DNA from: Gnetum montanum
Lineage: Eukaryota > Streptophyta > Gnetopsida > Gnetales > Gnetaceae
Assembly: GCA_015680685.1 (NCBI GenBank)
Contig: MNCI01006164.1
Location: forward strand, 241,045-305,044
Length of the DNA: 64,000 nucleotides
Direction: 5' to 3'
Both the position numbers and the translations under genes were made by a program. Positions 1-8,986 of this stretch are shown piece after piece. Every line of letters begins with the position of its first letter. The first letter of the stretch is position 1. The notes beneath the pieces were generated by a model. It worked only from the letters and a program-made list of their open reading frames with translations, was not told the DNA's origin and did no database searches.

Positions 1-1842
1 ACGGTAAGCAAAGGGTCGAATCTCCTTAGAGGGATATGTGATGACAGCTGTAGCACTTCCTCCTCAGGAGGTCGATGCTCCATCAAAGTTTAAGATTGCG
101 TCGTAGTTATCAGGTACTGTGTCTATTGTGTTTACATTCTCATCGGGAAACTCTGGGTTGATCGTTGCTTGGTCTTACGTCGGTGATGTTGTCATTTGAT
201 TGACTATAGCTTGACCTTTAAATGATGATTTAGCTATGTAGTGCAGGTCAAACTCAGCAATCATCACTTTCCATCTAGCTATCTTGCTTGATTCGTATAT
301 GTTGTTCGTGATAGCTCTAAGCACGTTGTCTTTACAGATGATATTAACTTGGTTACAGAAGAGATAATGTCGCCACTTCTTTAAAGAAAAGATAAGGGCA
401 AGGCATGACCTCTCCACATCATTGTAATGTTGTTCGTAGGCTACTAATGCATGGCTCAAGTAGTAAATAAGGATTTCAGTTCCATCATCGCGTTTCTGAC
501 AAAGCATAGACGCGATAGATGATTCGGATGTTGCAAGATAGATGTAAAATGGTTTATTGTTCTGTGGTGGATAAACTGTTGGTAGTTGAGCTAGTGTCGT
601 TTTGATGTTGTCAAAGGCTTCTTGGCACTGTGGAGTCTATTCAAAATGGACATTCTTGTGCAATAAGTGTTGCATAGGCCTCAACTTGTCCATCAGTTTC
701 TCAATGAAACATCTAATGAACTGTAATCTACCTTGTAGACCACGAAGTTTAGCAAGGTTGCTAGGTGGTTTCAGATTTGTTATTACCTTAACCTTGTCTG
801 GATCTACTAGTATCCCTGTCTCAGATATGACAAATCCAAGCATTTTGCCTGCTTTGACCCCAAAGACACATTTCTTCGGGTTGAGTCTAAGCTCGTATTT
901 TAGACAATGTTTTAGTACCAAGTCTAGATCTTGTATATGTTGCTCAGTTGTTTTTTATTTGACCGCAATGTCATCTACATAGTCATTGAGCGAGTTGAAC
1001 ATGTAATCACAAAAGATGAATGTCATCGCTCGTTGATACGTAGCCCCAGCATTCTTGAGATCGAATGGCATCATCGTATAACAAAATGTACCCCATGATG
1101 TCATAAAGATGGTCCTGAGTTGATGTTCGGGGTTAATCCTAATCTGGTTGTATCCTAAAAAGCCATCCATAAAGGATAACAATGCATGCCCATCGGTTGA
1201 ATCAATAAGTTGATCGATGCTAGGTAGTGGGAAGTCATCTTTTATGGTTGCAATGTTGAGGTCTCGAAAGTCAATGCATAGATGAATGCTTCCGTTCTTC
1301 TTTGGGACTATACCCATGTTGGATACCCAATCAGCGTAATCCACAGCTCGGATGAAACCAGCTTGATAAAGCTTCGTGACCTCATTGCAAACTGCCAACG
1401 CTACTTCAGGCTTGACCTTGCATACTTTTTGTTTCACTGGTCTTAGTTTTGGATCAAGTATAATATTATGCTGGACTATTCGAGGGTCAAGCCCAGGCAT
1501 GTCAGTGTAAGACTAAGCGAGTGCTTTCATGTTGTCTTTTAGCACTTGAGTTATGTCATTGGCAAGTTGTGGATTTAATAGAGTACTTAGTTTTAAAATT
1601 TTAACTTTGCCATTTGACGTAGTTATGAGGACTTCGGCTAGGGGATCTTCGGTGATGTTATCGGCTTCTAAGTCCAGAGATTTTGTCATTCCTTTAAAGC
1701 AATCTAATGTTTCTTGGGTTGATGCCACTAAATTGTCGTATGTTGGGGAGTCTAAATCAATGGACTCTAGATTGATTTCTCGTTTAATCGCTCCATGTGG
1801 TCCATTGATAGACAATGGTATGAAGAGTTGCTTGCTATCCAT
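1..1842 (-). pseudogene. Element A pol: RT, RNase H and start of second RNase H (broken)
   Basis: Minus-strand blocks read right to left. 1,842-1,513 is a linker upstream of RT. 1,500-955 is RT fingers and palm, with the conserved FRDLN-type motif, an SFMDGFLGYNQI-type motif and a YVDD catalytic motif next to its end. 921-637 is the RT connection (LNPKKCVFG; GLQGRLQFIRCFI). 507-175 is RNase H (YYLSHAL; ERSCLAL; KKWRHYL). 130-1 begins a second RNase H-like domain. Stops separate the blocks (for example TAA shortly after YVDD), so no full polyprotein can be made. It encodes the replication enzymes of a Ty3/Gypsy element. The same domains lie at 44,868-47,106 in element B. Confidence 0.88.
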
Positions 1843-1974
1843 GTATTTGCTCCTGCCAATGAAATAGGAAGCTATGTCAGCAAGGGTGAGTTTTCCTTTT
1901 TCCTTAAGAAATTGATTTTACATTTAAAATGTAACTAATGGTATGCCAAGGGTAGTTTACCATCATGCCTGGAC

Positions 1975-2218
1975 ATATGGCAGTTTAAGACCGTACCGGG
2001 CCATTGATGGCAGTTTAAGACCATAACGGGCCATTGATGGCAGTTTAAGGCCATACCAGGCCATGAGTGGCAATTTAAGGCCATACCGGGCCATTAATGG
2101 TAGTTTAAGGCCGTACCGGGCCATGAGTGACAATTTAAGGCCATACCGGGCCATTGATGGTAGTTTAAGGTCGTACCGGGTCATTGATGGCAGTTTAAGG
2201 CCATAACGGGCCATGTGT
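1975..2218. repeat. Hairpin-unit tandem array A1 (30-bp period)
   Basis: Eight units of exactly 30 bp. Each carries a (C/T)A(G/A)TTTAAG lead followed by a short dyad, mostly GGCC-N6-GGCC with loops such as ATACCG or GTACCG. One unit has GGTC-N6-GGTC, which pairs with two G-T wobbles. Because 30 is a multiple of three, the minus strand stays open as a 10-residue repeat; I take that as a by-product. It lies just upstream of RT in element sense, at the RT side of the spacer. Confidence 0.85.
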
Positions 2219-2226
2219 GTGTACAA

Positions 2227-2640
2227 GAATTTAAAATATTTATTTTTTATTTTGTATTTTATTTTATATTTTATTTCTATATATATGTTTTTATTTTTAA
2301 AGTTTAAGGTTTGGGCATTGATAGAAGAAAAAAAGGATCAAAGTAATCAAAATAACACAGAATAACATTATGTATTTTACTTTATTTTTAGAGGCTTTTA
2401 CAGTTTGGTGTTGCTCAAAGGGATCAACGTAATTAAAAGTAAATATTTTATTTTTGGTGATTTTTATTTTATTTTATTTTGTTTTATTTTATTTTATTTT
2501 AAAACGTCTGAGTTACTTTGGGAAAATGAATAAATGTATGCAAGAAATAAAAGAAGTGGCTACCTTAAGGCACAAGGACGGAATAAAATAATTAAAATAT
2601 AAAATGAGGGAAAACACGTCACGTGTAGACAAGTGGGATA
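2227..2640. other. AT-rich spacer without a gene
   Basis: Runs of TTTTATTT with poorly conserved pentamer periodicity, especially 2,460-2,510. No coding potential seen. It is part of the protease-RT spacer of element A. Confidence 0.6.
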
Positions 2641-2654
2641 AAAAGGGGACCAAA

Positions 2655-4556
2655 TGAGATGCGAGCGTGAGTAACCAATGCAGCATGAGTTAGCCATCAT
2701 TGTTGGCAGTGTGAGTTATCCTACCTTTGGCTTGGCAGCGTGAGTTAGCCGCCATTGCTTGGCAGCATGAGTTAGTCGCCATTGCCTGGCAACGTGAGTA
2801 ATCATGCCTTTGCTTGGCAGCGTAAGTTAGCCGCCTGTTGATGCGTAAATTTTGGACATGCCGCCAACACCTGTGAAAACTCATTTTAGGAGACAATTGC
2901 CTAGGGCGCCTCCCGTATGGGTACGGAAACCCGGGAATAGTCTCAGCTGGAAAGGGCTATGTGACAGAACAATAGTAACAATATTTAAAACAAAATATCA
3001 AAACAAAAGCTCAAATTTGATGTAATATTCAAATACTTCAATTAATTTAATATTTGGAACTCAAAATAATTTGTGCAGTTAAATTCAAATTTCATGTCCC
3101 GTTGTTGCTGAAGCGGTTGCGAATGAGGACCGGGATCTAGCGCGAGGCAGAAGCCGTCTTGGGCATAGCAGCAAGGCGAGGGTCTGCGTGTTGCCGTGGG
3201 AAGAAGACTGTGAGCCTCCGTTGCCACGGGAAAGGCAAGCACGCATGTCGAAGCTGCCGCGGACGTGGGAGAAATCGGCCCGAGCGCAACCGCCCACCCG
3301 AGCGAACTTGAACCTGTTGCGGCTATGGACGCGGCCGCAGAGAAGAAACAGAGGACGCGCAAATCTCACCACGCGTGGGGCAGATTGTGCAGGGACGAGG
3401 CACAATTAGGAATCGGAACATCACACAAGAAGTTGCAACAGGTGCGTCAACGATGTGGGGATGGCAGGACGCGGCGATGCAAGAATTTCAAGGGCATTAC
3501 ACACATCAGGGTCGTCAAGAAACCAATGCCCGAATGGCTACCTCCAATGTCAACCGCAGAAATAAGGCATCAACTATGTTTGACGCGCGATCCGCCAGAA
3601 GATGTAGACGTGTCTCCCTGCAGCTAGGCGGATTCTCTGCAGAGCGGGTGCGACGGATGATGTAGCGGAAGTGGAGGAGAAGGTGGGGAAACCGGCGGCG
3701 GCGGTGGGGAAAAGAGAGGCCTGTGCCATGGACATGGAGGATGTGAACCTTGGCTGTGGCCAAAAAGCAGAGAGACGTTGTAGTTTCGCGGGTAGCCAGG
3801 GAGGAGCAGGATGCACAGCAGCAGCGGTGGAACAGATGGATGCGCGGGCAGCGGACGAACAGATGGCGGCGCGGGCAGTGGACCAACAGATGGCGGCACG
3901 GACGGCGACTGAGCGGAACCCTGGAACCTGCAACCCAGGACGGAAACTGTTATCAGCAGAGCCCGATCTGCCTGCCAGAGAAGCCCTTCGAAAATCTGCC
4001 TCTTCCACCTCATTTATAGCGATGGGGAAGCCAGCGGCGGTGGTGGGGAAAAGAGAAACCTAACCCTAATTGCTGCCACCCTTACCACGTCAACCGCGAG
4101 CCACATAAAAAAAACACACACAAAACCTTAAGTTTATATTTTATTTTATTTTTATTTTTAATAATGGGTGATGTCCTCTTGCTCATGATTTGTATGTATT
4201 AATTTATTTTCTTTTAAAATTTGTCTTTTAATTTATATAAAAGGTGGTCACTGTTAATCAAGGCCCTATGCCTAACATGGGTGAGGTTGGCCTCAACACC
4301 GCCATTGCCTAGTAGCATGAGTTATCCTACCTTTGCTTGGCAACGTGAGTTAGCCACCATTGCCTGTAGTATGAGTTTGCCTTTGGCTTGGCAGCGTAAG
4401 TTAGCTGCCATTGCCTGGCAGGGTGAGTTATCCTACCTTTACTTGGCAGCGTGAGTTAACCGCCATTGCCTGGCAACGTGAGTTATCCTGCCTTTGGCTT
4501 GGCAGTGTGAGTTAGCCGCCATTGCCTGGCAGCGTGAGTTAGCCACCATTTCATCG
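2655..4556. repeat. GAGTTAGCC tandem array of element A, split by a solo LTR
   Basis: Alternating ~27-28-bp units of the types TGGCAGCGTGAGTTAGCCGCC and TGGCAACGTGAGTTATCCTGCC, giving a ~55-bp dimer. The array runs 2,655-2,835 and resumes at 4,299-4,556 in the same phase of the pattern. The interruption at 2,836-4,298 is the inserted LTR described separately. No coding frame is maintained. Confidence 0.85.
2836..4298. mobile_element. Solo LTR, family F, copy 1 (1,463 bp)
   Basis: A TG...CA segment (starts TGTTGATGCG, ends GGCCTCAACA) interrupts the GAGTTAGCC array. It is flanked on both sides by CCGCC (2,831-2,835 and 4,299-4,303), a 5-bp target-site duplication. No PBS, polypurine tract or pol domain is present, so it is most simply a solo LTR. 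Its middle (3,085-4,075) is GC-rich, unlike everything around it. Several overlapping frames are open there on both strands, which I attribute to base composition. A TTTATAG box at 4,014 may be a promoter element. The last ~33 bp match the complement of 21,313-21,345. Confidence 0.8.
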
Positions 4557-4869
4557 TAAGTTGCTGCCACCCCATGCTTCCGAACAAATTTTCACGAACT
4601 ATTTGTGTCGGATTGAGGAGTGTGTACAGAAGCGCAGTAAATTCGCAATGGGTACGTATTTCATAGTTTCCAATGCGAGCGCTACACCTTACGTGTTCTC
4701 CCTTGATCCACGCTTCCCANTGGGATCTTGATCGGGTTTAAAGGCCGCTGCCACTGCGAGCGCTACACCTTACGTGTTCTCCCTTGATCCACGCTTCCCA
4801 GTAGCCATGGTCCCCAACCGTAACTACACTACACTATTGCTGGAAGGATTCTGTAGGATTGTGGCTTAG
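4543..4869 (+). pseudogene. Coding-like fragment in the element A spacer, unrecognised
   Basis: A plus-strand frame is open from 4,543 to the N at 4,720. It continues, once the exact 46-bp duplication around the N is collapsed, to TAG at 4,867-4,869. The composition is protein-like (a Cys/Lys/Arg-rich stretch, then YVFSLDPRFP followed by a hydrophobic run). It lies antisense to the retrotransposon in the spacer where element B carries its antisense gene, but I see no similarity between the two. It may be an exon of a captured host gene or part of an antisense gene. No family is recognised. Confidence 0.4.
4720..4720. other. Single N flanked by an exact 46-bp duplication
   Basis: 4,674-4,719 and 4,755-4,800 are identical, with one N between them. 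This pattern fits two contigs joined without merging their overlap rather than a biological repeat. The intervening 4,721-4,754 is then suspect. Confidence 0.7.
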
Positions 4870-6555
4870 CTTTACAAAAGCATGTTCTTGTTCAACATTC
4901 TGACGCGACCTATTGTTTGAATCTGATCAAGAAGATTTGGAAAATCCGTTTTATCTTATAGATGCAAAACAAGGCCATACGTCAGACCAATTAAAACACG
5001 TAGGCAGAAGCCCGCCCAACGAATATCAGAGCAAGGTCAAAGCATAAATACCAAAACAAATCTTATTCAACCCAGAAACCGTTGTTGGGGAATCCTTAAG
5101 GAGCCGCCTCGTATTGTTCTTGCCTTTTTAGTGACGTCCGCATTTTGCATTAAAATTTTACGTATCTTCTCCTATTCTGAATCATACCAAAAATTTCATT
5201 TCGTGGTTAAGTGGCAAGCAAGCAATCAAGATTCGTGGCATCGGCAATGAGACGGATCACAGAAAACCAGGGAGTACGAATAAATAAACCAACACCATGG
5301 TAACCGAGGGCCGAAGGGTCAAGTATGGGTCATACTGAAATCGAATTTTGGACGGGGCATGCAAGGAAAACATTGTATTTGTATGAATTCGCCTGCCTTT
5401 GGGAGCGTCAAAGGTTCCGCGATGACTCGCACATTCACGCGTGTTTATTTTTTTTCATTGCTGGTTTTTGCTCTTTTTATATTTCTGCTGAAAACAGAAA
5501 AAAAAGATCATCGTCGTGGGTCATGGGTATGATGACGGATGGATGCTTGTTCCATCAAATCAATTTGATTTATGCAATATAGCTAGCGTTTAGCCCTGCA
5601 CTAAGCAAGTCGTAGTCCCAGCTCAGGAAGGGAGGCAGGAAGGCTCAGGAAGACTTACTGTTTTGATCGTTTACATACAGATCATATCACGGGAATACTG
5701 TAGGTCGGTGGCTCGTATGTTCTGTGATATCGTGGTCGTCGTTACCCTTCTCCTCGTTTACGTTACCATCATTTACTAAGGAGCAAGTCCTACAACAAAC
5801 TGGGTTGTTGAATTCTTGGAGGAATTGTACGTTAACTATTTAAAAGTCTATTTGCTTATAAAGCAACGAATCCCACCAGCACAAGCTCGTGTTGCTCTGT
5901 TTTTACTTTCCCCTTCATCATGGTTAGTGTTGATTTCTTTCAACATTTGAAAAGGTTTTCGATCATTGTATGTGAGGTGAGTTTGGTGAATAATTTCAAT
6001 CCATTAAAATAATTTAACACAACCTTTTATATGACGCTATATTATCAAGATAAATCACCTTATATAGCCAATATATTAGTTTTATATAAAAGAAAATTGG
6101 CACCGTGCTTTATTAAATTGGTGATTTATTACACTGATTCATCTATGTGTAAAATATGTATTTTTTCTAGTCAAAAGATAAAATATTGATGCCAAAAATC
6201 ACATGTTTTGATGCTATGGCAGTGTATTTTGGCATCACTTTTCCAAGGTAATGCGAACTATGAGCCGTTTTTACTTATGGTTGTAACATAAACTATTAAT
6301 CATAATTTTTGCAAACGTTATCCTTCTGATGTTGGCATTACCTAATGAATTTCCATGTTCCCTATTAAGGATTAAATGCACCCAATAAATATTGGAGTGA
6401 TTGTCCCATGGGGTATACAACTTTTGTAGTTATTCATTTTATTGTTATTTCTCTTGCTAGTTCTCTCTTGTATATTTATGTTTTGTTTATGGTTATTTTC
6501 ATTTGTATGTTTTACAAATTTTAACTTACTTACCTAAGATTTTGTTTTGGTGCAG
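4870..6555. other. Element A spacer, no confident gene
   Basis: No conserved domain seen in any frame. A TATA-like TTATAAA at 5,870 is followed ~50 bp later by ATCATG then GTTAGT, which could be a short first exon with a splice donor. Its acceptor would be the TGCAG at 6,551-6,555. An open frame at 5,325-5,582 (+) looks like chance. Confidence 0.35.
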
Positions 6556-6648
6556 GGACGTGTTAATGATGAGGGTGGCCCCAGTAGAGCGGGACTCGAT
6601 GATGTGGATGAGTTTGGGAACCAAACTCCTCCTAGCGTTGATGTTTAA
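6556..6648 (+). CDS. Possible last exon of an antisense gene in element A
   Basis: A pyrimidine-rich tract ending in TGCAG (6,551-6,555) precedes a 30-codon open frame ending in TAA at 6,646-6,648. The product is Asp/Gly/Pro-rich, with no recognised motif. It sits at the same place as the last exon of the antisense gene in B (52,532-52,594): shortly before the hairpin array that borders protease, on the opposite strand to the retrotransposon. Placement and splice signal support it; sequence similarity does not. Its upstream exon is uncertain. Confidence 0.4.
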   Translation, partial: GRVNDEGGPSRAGLDDVDEFGNQTPPSVDV

Positions 6649-6649
6649 T

Positions 6650-7019
6650 TCAACTTGTCATTGTTGTTAGCTTAGTTATTTTTTTTTTTTGTTGAAATTT
6701 TATAGATTGTATGAAAGCAAATGTATGATACAATGTTAACATTTGATATTATTATTTATACATTTATACATTTTTTTTTTGTTTTATTTTATCAAGTTTT
6801 TTTTTTTTAAGTTTTGTCCAAACTTTGGATAGACATAAGTGTAAACACAAAAGATTTTTTTTTGTTTTGTTGTTTTAATGGTTTGTAAATGTGAAAGTAA
6901 TTGAAATGATAACAATGCAGAAGAAATGTAAGTTGGCGTAATAATTTGTAAAGCAAGGATGTAACTAAGCATGCAAACAAAGAATGTAATTTTAAAGAAA
7001 CGAAAATGTAACTTGTTCT
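6650..7019. other. AT-rich stretch without a gene
   Basis: Poly-T and poly-A rich sequence between the putative antisense exon and the hairpin array. Nothing else seen. Confidence 0.6.
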
Positions 7020-7285
7020 AGTTTAAGGCCATTTCGGGCCAGAAAAGAACCAGGGAGGTTTAAACTGTTTCTATGGGTTTTAAAATGAACCAGCCATTTC
7101 TGACCATGGGTAGTTTTATGTCATTGCAAACGTGTGGTATTTTAACGTCTTTTTGGACAGTAGTAGTTTAACGTCATTTCGGATGAGTTGTAGTTTAACG
7201 TCATTTCGGATGATAATAGTTTAACATCATTTCGAATGAGTAGTAGTTTAACGTCATTTCGCACGAGTAGTAGTTTAACAGTTGA
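7020..7285. repeat. Hairpin-unit array A2 (diverged)
   Basis: Units with the lead AGTTTAA and a dyad of varying sequence. One is GGCC-ATTTCG-GGCC at ~7,027. At 7,145-7,280 there are CGTC-ATTTCG-GATG units (G-T wobble) and partly broken versions with CATC or CGTC arms. The loop ATTTCG is nearly constant. It lies just after the protease coding end in element sense, at the protease side of the spacer. Confidence 0.75.
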
Positions 7286-7289
7286 GTAG

Positions 7290-8190
7290 CTTCTTTAATT
7301 TGCGAAGATTGACTTGGTGTGTTGGGCACGTCGGTGTAATCGTATATTTAGCGTCTCCTTCGCTAATTATGTTAAACGGTAATTCTGACCATGAAACGTC
7401 TGGGGGAATGATCCCTATGTCAGCAAGCTCTGATGTTTCCACGTTTTGTAATGCTTCCATATTTTTTGGGGGATCATAGTTTGGAGATTGGTTATCATTT
7501 TGGTGTTTTCAATGGGTGTGGCGTCTTGTTTAAGTTCAGGAGTAGCGTCATCTTGTTTAGGCTCATCGAATTCGACCTCTAAGCCTTGGTTTGTGCCTAC
7601 GTGTGTAGAGGTGTTGGGTGTAGCCACATCACTGTGTATAATGATTTCACCACCTTCATAGGGTAAGTGAATCTCTTGGTGTATGGGTGAGGAGACCACT
7701 TTTAATTGGGCTAACCATGGTCGTCCCAATATCAAGTTGAATCCAGGCATCTCGTCTACGACTACAAATTTAGCTGACGTGGGGAACCAGTGCCCTGCTA
7801 TGAAATCCAAAGTGATTGTGCCTTTAACCATGACATGTGACCCACTAAAGGACTTTAGGAACGTTGTTTCCGTTGGGTGAATCTGCTCCGTGAGGCCTAA
7901 TTTTTCGATGATGGGGAAAGGTATTACATTAGTGGTTGCCCTGTCACCAACATGCACCCTATGTATTTTAAAGTGGTTTACTTAAATGGTTATGAACATA
8001 GGGGCAGTGATGACTTCTCCCATTTTCTCATCTATTTTAATGTTTTTGGGTTCAAAGCCTAGTGATGTGGAACCTGATCTTTGTTGTGAAGACATCACTG
8101 CATGAATTAATGGTTCAGTGGCAGGTAGGTCTTCACTAACCTGGATCAAAGTGAGCATTCGTACTAGGGCTTCACGATGTACCTAAGAAG
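7290..8190 (-). pseudogene. Element A retroviral-type aspartic protease (inactive)
   Basis: On the minus strand a conserved lead-in (HREALVRML, then GEVITAPMFITI) is followed by the protease core at 7,957-7,415, with an ATTNVIPFPIIEKLG motif and an NLILGRPWL flap-distal motif. Proteases of this family need Asp-Ser/Thr/Asp-Gly at the active site. Element B has Asp-Asp-Gly-Ala there, whereas A reads Gly-Asp-Arg-Ala, so a catalytic residue and the Gly are changed. An in-frame stop also lies just upstream. The protease would cleave the Gag-Pol polyprotein in the virus-like particle. Confidence 0.82.
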
Positions 8191-8695
8191 TCATCACTAG
8201 ATCATATAGACTTAAGGATGTGTTTTTTTGTTTTAGCGCTTGTGTGACCTGAGTTAGGGCACTGGCCAAGTCTTTACTATTCGGTATGCTCGTTAAGACT
8301 TAGTCCATTGGACCCAACAGCTATATCTCTTGTGGAGTGGTTTTCACATGGTCTAATGTGACAGTTGGGTTTGATGTATCTAGCATTCTCGATTTTTTAT
8401 TTTCGTGGCTTGTGCTCGGCTCATCAGTTGTTGGAGCCATAGGTATAGTATTTAAGGGAGTGGGTTTTGATGGCCCCAATTCAAGAATTCAACATTCCTT
8501 TTCCAACCATTCCCTAGTAAGTCTCTCGGTGAGGTGTTCTTGCGAAGGTTGTGGGAAAACCGTTGGAGCTTGAACATCTGGTTGTTTTGGGACCCAAATT
8601 ACGAATGGAGCAGGTCTAGGTTGCGGTTGAATAGTTGGAGGTGGTTGTGTGTCAGGGTGTTTAGGCACCCTGATGATGAATGAGGTTGGTTTGGT

Positions 8696-8986
8696 TTATG
8701 GTTGAGGAGTAGGAGGTTGAAGATCAGGGTGTTTCGGTACCATGATTACAAAGGGGGTTGGTCGATTTTGTGATTGTTCTTCTGTGGTTGCAACCACGGG
8801 TGGCACCCGAATCACAAAGGGAGTGGGCCGAGTAGGTGGTTGCACATTTGCGGTTGCATTGGCAGGGGGTACACGAATGAAGAATGGTTTTGTAGGTGTA
8901 GGAGGATTGTATGTGGGATACGAAGATTGTGGGGATGATGTTAGCGCTGTAGGAGAAACATGAATCACGAAAGGTTTTCTGGGCAT
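8696..8986 (-). CDS. Element A Pro-rich PFVIRVP-repeat linker of Gag-Pro
   Basis: The minus-strand frame contains about five copies of a Pro-Phe-Val-Ile-(R/M/H)-Val-Pro motif, spaced by Pro/Thr/Gln-rich linkers. It sits between the gag zinc-finger region and protease. Element B keeps at least one related copy (PFVVRIP at ~54,410) and further traces up to 54,360. The repeat looks like a real part of the polyprotein, of unknown role. The frame is continuous here but interrupted on both sides. Confidence 0.6.
   Translation of the reverse strand: MPRKPFVIHVSPTALTSSPQSSYPTYNPPTPTKPFFIRVPPANATANVQPPTRPTPFVIRVPPVVATTEEQSQNRPTPFVIMVPKHPDLQPPTPQP

Noticed and set aside
1975-2218. CRISPR-like appearance of evenly spaced ~30-bp repeats
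   Set aside because: There are no unique spacers between units, no cas genes, and the context is a plant retrotransposon.
1963-2226. Open minus-strand frame encoding a 10-residue repeat protein
   Set aside because: The 30-bp repeat period keeps the frame open; the same array in element B has no frame. The dyad explains the pattern better.
3042-4063. Several overlapping ORFs of 90-140 codons on both strands
   Set aside because: GC-rich LTR sequence has few stops. No frame is preferred and no domain is seen.
5325-5582. 85-codon plus-strand ORF in the element A spacer
   Set aside because: Low-complexity and hydrophobic run from poly-T sequence, no splice or promoter context, no homologue in element B.
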